A stretch of 64,000 nucleotides of DNA, from positions 44,531,769 through 44,595,768 of the forward strand of contig CM055903.1 of the NCBI GenBank assembly GCA_029582155.1, written 5' to 3'. The notes beneath the pieces are model-generated. The model was not told the DNA's origin and ran no database searches. It saw only the letters and a program-made list of their open reading frames with translations. Shown here piece by piece: positions 1 to 10,913 of the stretch. A program made the translations under genes and the position numbers. Position 1 is the first letter of the stretch. Each line of letters starts with the position of its first letter. The stretch is from Panopea generosa (taxonomy: Eukaryota; Mollusca; Bivalvia; Adapedonta; Hiatellidae).

Positions 1-95
1 AGTGGTCACAGGGGCTATATATAAAAAAACAACACATGAGTTAAAAAAAATTCTAAAAAATATTTTTCGGGACAAGCCCCTGTGGAGTGGTCACA
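1..95. mobile_element. Short hairpin MITE, hAT-like (cut by or starting at window edge)
   Basis: CACAGGGGCT at 7-16 is the exact reverse complement of AGCCCCTGTG at 75-84. The ten bases agtggtcaca occur at 1-10 and again at 86-95, so an 8-bp duplication (agtggtca) flanks a CAGGGGCT-ended element, with three extra bases at the right end. A second element with the same ends lies at 23119-23220. Short size, no coding capacity and 8-bp flanking repeats suit a hAT-type MITE; family assignment is inference. Confidence 0.4.
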
Positions 96-100
96 ATGAC

Positions 101-799
101 ATGGACCATATCATTTTATAATTTATGCTTATGATATATTGATTAATAATCATTCTAGTATTTTACAATCTCTCAAAACAAACCAGAATCACTGTCGAAT
201 ATGAGACTTCTCATTAGGTTTGCCAAACATTAGGTAGTTTTATACAACAAATCATATTGCTACCAACCAACCCGATTATAAAAAGATTTCGAAAACCAGG
301 ACATTCAATGTGCTAGGCATTCAGTAGTGAAGCTTAACTGTTATTGTGTGAGACTGCTGTAATTCCATTATTTTATATCTATAAAATTTTATTTCAGAGA
401 CTAACCAGAAATGAATACCCCCCCCCCCCCCCTTCCCCCACCTCCCCCTACCTCCCCCTAAATAAAGGCGATGTTCGGATGTTCAGTTATAATTAATTAT
501 TGATTCAGTGTTATTTTTTACTGTTTTTGGGTCCGAAGGTCGACCCCATTTTTCCCGCGTGGAAGGGATCCGCCTTGAATAACTAATCATCCGTCGGCAT
601 CTCTACAATCAATAGTTTGAAATTAGGTTATTTTCTCCTGAATTTTGAGGGAAAAAGTTCCATTAATAATTCATATCTCACAATATCAAATCATCTGTTG
701 TATCGATAATCAGTTACTTGAACATGTCTGATTGATGGTATATTTATCTTGATTCCCAACACTACTAATAGATAATTATTGTGAGATATATATACATTT
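101..799. other. AT-rich stretch with a poly-C tract, no gene seen
   Basis: No reading frame or recognisable element was found. A run of 15 C lies at 418-432, followed by C-rich imperfect repeats to about 460. A slightly GC-richer patch at 530-610 is unexplained. Confidence 0.5.
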
Positions 800-2037
800 A
801 CGAACTGGTGAGGAAGAAACTGGTTCAGTACCACAGTCATCCTTGATTGGTCCTGTATCATTGTCACTCTTGACTGGTTCAGTGCCACAGTCATCCTTGA
901 CTGGTCCTGTATCACTGTCACTCTTGACTGGTTCAGTGCCACAGTCATCCTTGATTAGTCCTGTATCACTGCCACTCTTAACAGGTTCAGTGCCACAGTC
1001 ATCCTTGATGGATCCTGTATCACTATCACTCTTGACTGGTTCAGTGCCAGAGTCATCCTTGACTAGTCCTGTATCACTGCCAATCTTTACTGGTTCAGTG
1101 CCACAGTCATCTTTGACTGGTCCTGTATCACTATCACTCTGACTGGTCCTGTATCACTGTCACTCTTGACTGGTTCAGTGCCACAGTCATCCTTGACTGG
1201 TCCCGTATCACTGTCACTTTTGACTGGTTCAGTGCCACAGTCATGCTTTGCTAGTCCTATATCACTGTCACACTTGACTGGTTCAGCGCCACTGTCATGC
1301 TTGTCTGATCCCGTTTCACTGTAACTCTTGAATGGTTCAGTGCCTCAGTCATGCTTGACTTGTCCCTTATCACTGTCACTCTTGAATGGTTCAGTGCCAC
1401 AGTCATCATTGATTGGTCCTGCATCAATGTCACTCTTGACTGGTTCAGTGCCACAGTCATCCTTGACTGGTCCTGTATCACTGTCACTCTTGACTGGTTC
1501 AGCGCCACAGTCATGCTTGGCTGGTCCTGTATCACGGTCACTCTTGGCTAGTTCAGCGCCACAGTCATGCTTTGCTAGTCCTATATCACTGTCACACTTG
1601 ACTGGTTCAGCACCACTGTCATGCTTGTCTGATCCCGTTTCACTGTAACTCTTGACTAGTTCAGTGCCACAGTCATGCTTGACTTGTCCCTTATCACTGT
1701 CACTCTTGACTGGTTTAGTGCCACAGTCATCCTTGACTGGTCCCGTATCACTGTCACTCTTGAATGGTTCAGTGCCACAGTCATTGATTGGTCCTGCATC
1801 AATGTCACTCTTGACTGGTTCAGTGCCACAGTCATCCTTGACTGGTCCTGTATCACTGTCACCCTTGACTGGTTCAGCGCCACAGTCATGCTTGGCTGGT
1901 CCTGTATCACGGTCACTCTTGGCTAGTTCAGCGCCACAGTCATGCTTTGCTAGTCCTATATCACTGTCACACTTGACTGGTTCAGCGCCACTGTCATGCT
2001 TGTCTGGTCCTATGGCATAGTTGCACTGGACTGGTCC
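800..2037. repeat. 54-bp minisatellite (two 27-bp halves) with higher-order copies
   Basis: The unit is 54 bp made of two related 27-bp halves, one containing ggttcagtgccacagtcat and the other ggtcctgtatcactgtcac. About 23 units are present. A variant block recurs: the string gacttgtccc is at 1357 and 1681, exactly 324 bp (six units) apart, and catgctttgctagtcc recurs near 1245, 1567 and 1942. Because 54 is a multiple of three, both strands show open frames (9-residue repeats such as LTGSVPQSS on the plus strand). No start, signal or splice context supports coding, so I read these as a consequence of the period. Confidence 0.9.
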
Positions 2038-2615
2038 TTATATTTATATTAAGATTAATTTGTACGCCAAAAATAATACCTGATTGCTCTGTGTCGCTGA
2101 AAGGCTTTCCTTCGATTCATTATGCATATATATATATTATGGTCCTATATATATTATGATACCGGCCCTTTTTTGTAAAACATTGAATACGTTTAAAAAT
2201 GTATTGACATATTATTATGTGCCCTTTGGATTATTAAGATAAAGTTATCAAAGTTATTATAACAGCTGGTAACAACTTCAAACATAATCAAGCGTCAGAT
2301 TCACCAAAGAACAGAGAGAGTTACATTTCCGGTTTTTAACATTTTTTTTATTCTTACTTGTTATCATAAGAACTTTATAATAAGACCTTTTATATATCTT
2401 GTGTTTGTTTTGTTAATTTAATAGTTTATACTAATTTATTTTGCTTGATTACAAGTAAAGCTCAGAACCGATATGAATTACCCTCAAGTCCGGTTCATTG
2501 ATAGAATCAGTTTTAAATGTTGTTTTAAAAGGCCAACTCGTTGAGTGTGTGATCGAACACAGGACCTAGGGCATGAATGGCCAATATTATCCCTTTTTTT
2601 ATCAGTTGCAGTTAT

Positions 2616-2885
2616 AATGAGTCATTCTGAAGACTCCGCAACACCTGCAAAAGGTGCACAAGTTGTCATTCTCCTTGACAGAGATTTCATCCGAGCCAGA
2701 CAGCAGCTTTGCAGATGTGAAAACACAGAAATACTTGGAAGATGTAGATTTTTGTCAGAACTTACGACAGTCTAAATGAGGCCAGTGAGGAAAGTGAGCA
2801 GAAGTACAACAACTTACGACGTCCCCATTTTTCATTAGAGAATGAGCTTATTAAGCACATACCAAAGTTTTGGTTCACTGTTGTA
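2616..2885 (+). pseudogene. SET: SET / TAF-I histone chaperone gene fragment, decayed
   Basis: From about 2767 one frame reads NEASEESEQKYNN followed by LRRPHFSLENELIKHIPKFW, matching the conserved segment of SET (TAF-I/I2PP2A, a NAP-family nuclear histone chaperone) in which human SET has [20 protein letters not shown] and then IPNFW. Upstream, from the ATG at 2616, another frame gives MSHSEDSATPAKGAQ, like the Ser/Ala-rich SET N-terminus. The two parts are in different frames and the stretch between is poorly alignable. The match stops at about 2885; the acidic tail and the rest of the NAP fold are absent. Parts that are separate exons in typical genes lie together here, so a truncated processed copy is plausible, but an isolated pair of exons cannot be excluded. 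Confidence 0.65.
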
Positions 2886-2890
2886 TCCTG

Positions 2891-5490
2891 TATTATTACT
2901 AACTAGAAATTGTATGATTGTAATAATTAATTGTGTTTAGAACCTTTGAGCATGAAAAGTTTAAGAAAAAATACTGAATTTATTGGGTCTTCTTGGCCGT
3001 TCTTAAAAATATGTTTTCCATGCTCCTTCTTCTCAACAACCGGTAAGTCAAATTTGTTCATATTTGACATAGATTGTCCCTATGAGTTGGGTTTAAAGTT
3101 GATTCAAATCAAATGACTTGTATTTACAGGGGCTCTGTATGGACTTTGAGTTTTACATAGGAATACTATCGGAAAACGGACATTTTTAATTTTTTCACCC
3201 GTTTATGATTGTTTTATTCAGTTTGAGTTCTGAAGCATCTTCTAGTCATAACAAATAAGATTTTTGTTCAATAAGAACGACTGATTTTTCAAAAGGGCCA
3301 GGCGGGGCGACAAATTGGCTTAAATTGAACATTTACAAAAATCTTCTCTCAACAACCGGCCAGTCAGTTATCACTTTGAGGAACATTTATATAAATCAAG
3401 GGGCTAGTATTTATAGGGGCTCTGAAAGGTGACTTTAATAACATGTAAATAGAAAAAGGACAACACCTTATATATATATAAAGACATTTGAGGTTATGTA
3501 ATGTATGCAATGATAACCAACTTGGTTATGGATTTCATTATCTTTTCCAAAGTAAATATTTTACCAGTGATTGTAAGAAATATATATCTGAAGATTATTG
3601 TTAAATTGCAAAAGCCTTGAGATTCAATTATTTAATGAATAGCGAAATGAAACCATTTTGACCAAATTAGCTACACCCTGCAAACATCTTCTGTAAACTG
3701 TAAAATAATGTATTGACGCATTCTCCCTTGAAATCACCATTTCAACGCTGAATGCGCAACAGCCGTGTGTCATTTCATTAAATTAGTATTAGGTATATTA
3801 TCTGTTGCTGGTCGTTTAGGGACAAGTGACAGTCGTGTGTGCACTTTTTACTATTTTGGGTAGCTTATTATTAGTTTTGGTGGTTCGAAAACAAAGGTGT
3901 TTTGCCCAAAAATGATGCCGTTGAATGGTTTTGACATAATGTTAAATTGACTCGTCTACCCGAATGCCCTAAACGGACACCGCTATTAGTATTTGCGCCG
4001 TATTATATCAATTTCATTTTGTTCAAAAATTGTCACACTGGGTATTTTTACATCACATGCTCCCATGGAGCCTTGTTTAAAAATAAACTTGCAAACTTGT
4101 AATAATTCTTGGGAAATCTTGCTTTACAACATCCATTTTCTATTTTGAAATATGAATAGTCATTTTAAAAGCTCTGCTTATAATCGTCTACACAATTTAT
4201 TTTATTTAAAAACCAAGACATCGAAATTTCATATGTACAAAAAGTACATATACGAACAACAAAAAAAATTCCTAAAAAATATAAAAATGTCCGCCTACTT
4301 CCTTCATGTCACGGAAAGCTCTGCTAATCGTACGGAGATACACGAAGGCGATCGTATGCCAATATCGCCACTAAGTATATAGTACATTGCATAACATTGT
4401 ATTTACATGGACATACAACACCATGTGGACAGTGCACGGAGCGATTGTCGCTCTCGCGTCAGGTCAATCGGATATTGATATACAATATATTTATAACCTC
4501 CCATGCATTGAAAATGGCATTAAACAGCATTAAAAAAAATGTTTGTACCTATTCTAGCTTTGACATTTCATCTGGTCTACCATAGTGCTGCGTTCTGTAG
4601 ATTAAACAGCAAAAATATTTTTGCTGCCTGGTTCCCTAAATTTGGTGCGTAATGGGCGCTAATTTGAAGTGTCCAGGAAATTAAATTGGATAACGTCAGC
4701 AAATGTTTATCCGAACTGAACTCAGCCCAGATGTGGTATACCGTAATGTAAAAGATGGGACTATTGACGCCCTACTTGTTATAGCATTTCCCCCAAAAGT
4801 GTTTTCCCAAATTGTTACGTGTTTTACCTTCCGTTGAAGCAAATTGCCAAACAGTATGCTCGTATGTCACTGTTATGTAACGGTGCATTTCGGAGAGAGC
4901 TATGGCTGTTTCTAAACGACACTTTACCTGCATGATCTAAGTATTTGCTCTACTGAGAAAGATTAGAAATATACAAGATTTTGTTTTCTCAATTGATATA
5001 AATTAAACATATTTTTTATATGTATTACATTAATTTACTCACTAAATGAATTTTAAAATCTTCAAACTATTCTTTTTCATGAAAGTAGACTGTCTTTAAT
5101 ATAAATCTTCATTCTAATATTAATAATAAATGCGTTAACATATCAAAACAAACTACCAGTCAATTTGAAATTGTCTTTAATGACTCTTTTACCAATTGTT
5201 AATCTGAATTAACATAAAACTTCACGGTTATTGGTCAGTTATTGCTGTTTTTATCATAGAATGAAATTGTCAGCACGAGTCATTATTATTCAAAATTCTG
5301 TGGTTGCTGTTGTTTCAGCTTCTATCGCCGTCGCCGTTGCTTCTGTCGTCTTCTTTGCTTCTGCCGCCATCGTTGAATCTGCAAACCACATTGTCGTTGA
5401 TTCTGTCGTTGGCCACCTCGTTGGTGTTTATTTTGTTGCCGACCTCTTATTCCTGGATAAATAAAGAGACAACATAATGATAATACAAGC
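2891..5490. other. AT-rich intergenic stretch, no gene recognised
   Basis: Two loosely similar pieces (about 3043-3160 and 3353-3460) share aaccgg and aggggctctg strings and may be remnants of one dispersed repeat. A piece at 4410-4470 resembles one at 45145-45205 (both contain gtgga or gtggg, then gagc and tcgctctc, followed by gtcaggt), again a dispersed repeat. The Ala/Val-rich frame at 5231-5464 comes from imperfect gtt/gcc triplets and is not called a gene. Confidence 0.4.
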
Positions 5491-5499
5491 TGGGACTCA

Positions 5500-5720
5500 A
5501 CTGAGTTAAACTTATTTATTTTTACTTCGACTGTGAAACAATTTGTTACAACTTAAACAAATCAAACTCGACGTCTTCCTGAGTATAATCAGTACTTGGC
5601 ATGCGCGGATAAATGTTTTTCTTAAGGAAACCGAGCAGAGCCGTGGAGGAGAATCGAACCCACGACCCTCCGATACTCAATCAGGACCAAAATCATGTTA
5701 TGTTATTAAACAAGCATGCG
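5500..5720 (-). mobile_element. tRNA-derived SINE, family B, antisense
   Basis: Read on the minus strand it contains a Pol III B box (GGGTTCGATTCTCC), then CCACGGCTCTG, AGTACTG and a tail ending AGTAAAAATAAATAA. The order and wording match the family-B copies at 50461, 56108 and 60058. The A-box end is degraded. It carries no coding capacity and depends on LINE machinery for movement. Confidence 0.65.
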
Positions 5721-6159
5721 TTGTTGGTCGAACGTGGTTTATTTAAATAAGTTGTTTCAAAAACGTGTTTGTAAAATAAAAACAGAATTTAATTTAATCC
5801 ATCGAAGTTTCTTTTAATAAAACTAAAGCTCAAAATTGTGAAAAATAATTGATGAAGCATTATTTACATTTGTATGCAAAACAGTTATTAACGATGTTTA
5901 GAGGAGGCAGATATTAAGTACGGTTTGGACAAGCGAGTTGTTCTATCAGTTTATCTATAATTTCATGATAGAAAATTTTTGAATATGTTGCTGTTCACAA
6001 ATTAAATATCTCACAGGTTGCTTTATAAATATTATCGATACCACAAAGCTTGTCAACATTCCAATCTTGTATAAAACACAAACCTACATGTATCATTAAA
6101 AGCTCATAATAGCGGGAAACACATTATATATCTATAGCTGACAGTCATTTTATATTCTG

Positions 6160-6800
6160 CATACCGGATAAGGATATCTGCATTTTTACCGGGGTTAGAT
6201 ATTTCTATCTCACCCTAGGGCCGAGATAAAATTCTCACGCTATGACGTTAAGATTCATTTATGATGTCACGTATGAAATATTTATGACGTAAATCATATG
6301 ATATAACGTCTTACACGCGACTGTTAAAGATTATTGATAAAAAAGGATAAAATAATTATTTAATATGTTTGGTATGATTGCAAGAAAAAGAATCATTCAT
6401 GGCCTTTTCGGTTCGGATAGAAAAGTCCGTCCCTTGGGATAACTATTTTCGGCAGAATTTTCTTTCAGATCCTCAAACCCATGTAAGATTCTTATATTTT
6501 AGCAAACCGGATAAATATATCTGCATTTTTACCGGGGTTAAATATTTCTATCTCACCCTAGGACCGGGATAAAATTTTCGCGCTGTGACAATGTCCCAGA
6601 ACCATCTAGATGGCGTAACGTATAAAATATATGAAGTAAATCATATAATTAAACGTCTTTAAAGCGGTCGTTGTAAAATATATAATGATAAAATTCAGTT
6701 AAAATAATTTTTTAATATGTTTGGTATGCAAGAAACAGTATCATTCATGGCCTTTTCGGTTCGGATAGAAAATTCCGTCCCGAGGGATAACTGTTATAGA
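6160..6800. repeat. Diverged 343-bp direct duplication of a dispersed repeat
   Basis: Two head-to-tail copies begin at accggataa (6163 and 6506, 343 bp apart). Both contain tgcatttttaccggggtta, tttctatctcaccctagg, a gacg-rich patch, taatatgtttggtatg and catggccttttcggttcgga in the same order. The start of a third copy (caccggataagg) is seen near 6906, and a degraded relative sharing the tttctatc, ccagggtcgagataaaattc and ttgcatacc signature lies at about 43885-44025. No coding capacity was seen; the class is unknown. Confidence 0.75.
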
Positions 6801-7108
6801 ATTCACTGCCTGTCCAATTTATAGTAGATCTACTCTAAACTTGAAAAAAAAATGGATTTGTTTCTTAATTTATTTACACTACTACTATATCACTTCTTCC
6901 TTGCACACCGGATAAGGTTATATTCGAAAATAATTTAAAAGGTATATTCCTCCTTAAGTACATGTACAGCAGGGGTTTACGGTGAACTTGGACATTAATA
7001 TCCGCTTTACATTACCCAATATAGTAGAATTATAAAGTATTGATGTAAAATTATTAATACTGACAATATCATTACACATAAATTATATCAATAACGTGTA
7101 AATTATTG

Positions 7109-7985
7109 TGCAAAAGGATGTAAAAATTGGGTTTCCAATGTTAAGAAACTATTAAATGATTATGGGTTTTCTTACTTATTTACAGATGCTTCTTTTGATA
7201 AAAAAACATTTCCTTGTATATTCAAAAAGCGTGTTATTGATTGTTTTATCCAAGAATGGTATGGCGCAGTTAACAATAGTCATGTTATAGAAAAGTATAA
7301 ATATTTCAAAAGGAGTTTTGCATATAAACAATATTTAGATATTCTCCAAAACGATTTAAGATTGTTTGTTACTATAATTAGATTATCAGCACATACTCTT
7401 AGAATTCAAACAGGTCGTTATGCAAGAAATCACATTCCAAGAAATGAGAGATATTGTCTTTGTTGTAACACTACTGAGGTAGAATATATATACCATTTTA
7501 TTTGCATCTGTCCTTGCTACAGTGATTTTAGAAAGACGTATATAAATAAACATGTTTTTCAAAGACCGTCTATGTACAAGCTTATGGAAAACAAATGACA
7601 AAAGTATTTTAGTCAGATTTGCTCAGTATATTAAGAAATCTCTGAAATAAAAAAACAGCATTTCAAACGTTTAATAGGTTATGTAAATATATTGAATATC
7701 TTTTATCTATTTTTGGAAACATTCATTGAATCAATGAAAGAAAATCATTTAAATATTTAATAAATTTGTTCATCCTCTTATTTTTATGAATTTATGACTT
7801 AAAAGTTTTTCATGCATTATTTCGATATTGATAATAAAAAATAAATGAATTACCTTAAATGTAAATGAAAAATGGCGGTACAAATTATGTTTTAATAAAC
7901 AATATATTTTACGTGATTTTATGTATTGTAAATATGTTATTATGACGCTGTATTTATGTACAAGTCTGAAATAAAATATCTGTTC
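7109..7985 (+). mobile_element. LINE 3' fragment: ORF2 C-terminus plus 3' UTR
   Basis: One frame is open from about 7109 to 7598 (163 residues). It contains IIRLSAHTLRIQTGRYARN, IPRNERYCLCC and HFICICPCY, giving a CxxC then CxxxCPC pattern typical of the zinc-binding C-terminal segment of invertebrate LINE ORF2 proteins. The reverse transcriptase and endonuclease parts are absent, so this is a 5'-truncated insertion, as usual for LINEs. The AT-rich stretch to about 7985, ending near aataaaatatctg, is taken as its 3' UTR. The open frame suggests a fairly young insertion. The clade was not determined. Confidence 0.7.
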
Positions 7986-8167
7986 TGTTCCTAAACATCT
8001 AGCTTATGTTCTGGCGCAATTATGATAAATGTATTACGCCTTTCTAAATAAGAAATGAATGTAGTTAAGTTTCTAATATCTGATGAAAATATTAGGATTT
8101 GTCGAGTAAAAGACCAAATCTCGTTATTGAATGAGGACACCGCTTCTAAATACCTTTATTCATGTAT

Positions 8168-8256
8168 TTGATAAAACGGAGTTCCTGTAATAATCACGTT
8201 ACTGTAACAGTGACCATTACAGTAAAGTGATTATTACAGGAACTCCGTTTTATCAA
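8168..8256. repeat. Perfect 30-bp inverted repeat (foldback hairpin)
   Basis: Positions 8168-8197 are the exact reverse complement of 8227-8256. Inside them tactgtaa and ttacagta pair again after a 2-base mismatch, so a transcript could form a stem of about 40 bp with a 9-base loop. No flanking target duplication is evident. It could be a small foldback transposon, a recent palindromic rearrangement or a small-RNA precursor. Confidence 0.85.
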
Positions 8257-9973
8257 CTTCCTTTTTCAGGCGTTCCGGGTTTCGGGAAGCTGTTTGCACA
8301 TCCAATCGAAAAAAATATTAATAACCCATTGTGTTTCTATGTATTGCAAAAATAAACTTGACAGATTTGTGCAAATAATTTTATTTCATGTTGCTATATA
8401 TATCATAACTCTTTTTCACTTTGATGTTTCTTGATTTTGATGGATTTTGAATGAAAAATCAATGACAAGGCGAGACGTCGTACACGATTTCGTCTGCTGG
8501 GAAAACTTTACCAACTTTTTCGGTTTAAAACAATGTTCGAAATAACTAAACAGTTTATTTGAAATTGATGATAAATGGTTTAATGTAATTATTCCATGTA
8601 GTTTGGAGCAGTCGCTTGCTAGCATTTTTTATTTGTCGATATGATGGATCTCGTGGTGCATGTATCTAATGGTTTACCTATTTCCGCGAATGCCCATTAA
8701 AATAACAATATCACAGACATGCGCAAAGTGTAAGCGTTATAACTGTTAAGAACAGATATTAGCCCAGATATAAGATGTTCGACGTAATACTGTTCTTTGT
8801 AAGTTGATATTTCTGTTGTACGTAACTTGGGACTGACCGGTAACTCATGTCCTTCGTGTAGATTTTTATAGTCAATTTTAGCTTTATTTCTTAAAAATGG
8901 AGCCATTATGTGCGAAAATTTGACACTGTGTCAACTGACTTATGACAAGAAGATATCTTCCATTCTGATATATATGGAACCTAATATACAGTTTCAACCT
9001 AGCCCTGAAGCATAATGAAGGTATAAACAGTTGCTAATTGTCATTAAGGACAATATGGTTCGGTCCGCTGCCAATTAGTCTGTAAAAACTATGAAAATAC
9101 AATTGATAAACTTGCTTTCATAATTACTTTGTTAATTTTATAACAACAACAATAAAGCAGATTAACATAATGTATGGCAATTAACAGATCATTAAATCAA
9201 GCCATTCAAATAGCGCATTATCTTATTATTAACAATACTTTATTTACTGAAGATACAATTTACTAAAGTTTCACTATTCATGATATATTTATACATTAAG
9301 TATATATATAACAGCATGATATCTTAATAATATTAAAGTTATTAAGTAGCGTAGCATCAGCTCTTTAAACGCGACCTTCAACTATCGCTCGCAGGTAATC
9401 ACGTGACCAATATCGTTCTGGTTCTGTTCGCTGACGTAAAAAGTGAAAAATAGAAAAATTACTAATAATTTTGTTAAAAAAGACCGTGTTCCCAACTGAT
9501 TAAAAAATTTAAAAATATACCGTTGGAAAGATAAGCATCTGTAAATTTTGAAATTAAAAAAATATGTCATTGTATATTAAAGATACGTAAACTGCTTTTA
9601 AATACACACTACTTCTCATAATGTTTCAAATTTTACATTGGACATATAGGGAAAACTACGATTTTATGGTGCCGTATTGGAAATGAAAAAAAAAACTATG
9701 TTCCTATAAACATAAAAAAATGAAAAAAAAATATGTGAACAACTGTTATAAATAGGGCTTTCCAAAAGTGTTTGCAAAAATGTTATCGGATAAACAGAAC
9801 TTTAGTTATCAATTCATAAGTAAAAACTGTCCTATATACTCTATATGGACCGATAAACCGTGTGAGGTAGTTTCTGCGCTATCTATGTTCGTAAGGTTAC
9901 ATACAAAATACATATAGTTATCTTGTTGATAACTTCACTAAATAAAAACATCATTCACTTTGTTGCAGCTTGA
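8257..9973. other. AT-rich intergenic stretch, nothing recognised
   Basis: Only short frames of low-complexity composition occur on either strand, with no domain, splice pattern or repeat end that I could support. Confidence 0.4.
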
Positions 9974-9997
9974 TTTTTTTTTTTTTTTTTTTTTTAT
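9974..9997. repeat. Poly-T tract
   Basis: An uninterrupted run of T. It may be the tail of an antisense retroelement, but no element body is recognisable next to it. Confidence 0.7.
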
Positions 9998-10144
9998 TTG
10001 GTTGTTTATATAGCTCAAATGCAGCATATATCACCAGGAATTATAGCTGTGTTTATACTAATCAACACATGTACACGTATCCAACAAAAACAGCCTGTTG
10101 ATATGACTATATTTGTGTTGTATGATAATCAAGAAAAGAGGAGT

Positions 10145-10351
10145 GCTCCGCGGCCGAATGGTCTAAGGCGTCGCCTCAATATCCTTTACTTCTCACCGCT
10201 CTCAAGTCGTATGTGAAAATCAGAAAGTTTGCCTGTTACTTTCGGAAAGACTGCGGTTCTCCTAAGCTTCATTCTGAGACATTAAAATTGGATCTGCATT
10301 ATATAACATGAAATGTGTTGAAAATTACGTTAAACCTCATTAATAAAAAAA
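10145..10351 (+). mobile_element. tRNA-derived SINE, family D (Leu/Ser-like head)
   Basis: The head contains GCGGCCGAATGGTCTAAGGC, an A box of tRNA-Leu/Ser style. The tail contains aatgtgttgaaaattacgtt, then aaacctcat and ends in taataaaaaaaa. The same tail (gttgaaaat-gc-tttaaccc) is found sense near 35400-35605 and antisense at 54517-54790. The B box is degraded. The poly-A end overlaps the last codons of the putative minus-strand exon at 10340-10458. Confidence 0.65.
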
Positions 10352-10458
10352 ACGACTTCCAGTCGAGTACCTGTCATTATCTCTACCATCTAGAGCGATG
10401 TCATCGACTGGCGCATTCCCGTGCTCTACGTTAGCTCTTAGGGATCTACACTCGATAT
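10340..10458 (-). CDS. Putative exon 2 of a small secreted peptide gene
   Basis: On the minus strand a 3' splice site (CTATTTTCAG) precedes this segment. Joined in phase 1 to the exon at 13575-13632 it stays open for 38 codons and a stop. It encodes DIECRSLRANVEHGNAP, then VDDIALDGRDNDRYSTG and a short SRFFY end. The mature part would be about 39 residues, acidic, with a single cysteine. The last codons fall in the poly-A tail of the opposite-strand SINE, so the real end may instead be a donor at GACAG|GTACTC. GC content is clearly higher than in the surrounding intron. I do not recognise the peptide. The link to exon 1 rests on phase and splice signals alone. Confidence 0.35.
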
Positions 10459-10875
10459 CTGAAAATAGGTAACCCACCATAGATATATGTACAGTGATTA
10501 AAGAGGCAGGCACTTATACTATTCATTAAAGCCAAAATTGCCATATAAAAGCCGCAAGATGGCGCCGTGGGGTAGGTGAACTATATTTCAGTACATGATT
10601 CAAATCAGAGAATCCTTTTACAAAATCTGATAGTCATCAATGCATTGTTTTTGTAATAACATTACATATTTAGGGTTTGGAATAGAAAATGGGCAATGGA
10701 GGCTGTTCCTCTGTTTTGCACATTTGCACATAAATTCAAAGGCTTATTATTCTATATCAGTTTTATCAAGTTAAAACATTTCATTAATTCTTTAAGTAGA
10801 TTACATCTTCTTATTTCCGTCTTTATTATGTAGTCTTAAACCTCAATGAGATTATGCTTTTAGATTGATAAATTA

Positions 10876-10913
<38 letters not shown>

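Noticed and set aside
843-2020. Open frames on both strands of the 54-bp satellite as genes
   Set aside because: The period is a multiple of three, so any stop-free unit stays open; there is no start context, signal or splice support.
5231-5464. Ala/Val-rich 77-codon frame as a membrane peptide
   Set aside because: Built from imperfect gtt/gcc triplets; no family match and no promoter or splice context.
10541-10580. ATATAAAAG with CAAGATGGCGCC as a plus-strand promoter
   Set aside because: No open frame or convincing exon follows, and the motif lies beside the putative minus-strand exon; kept only as a note.
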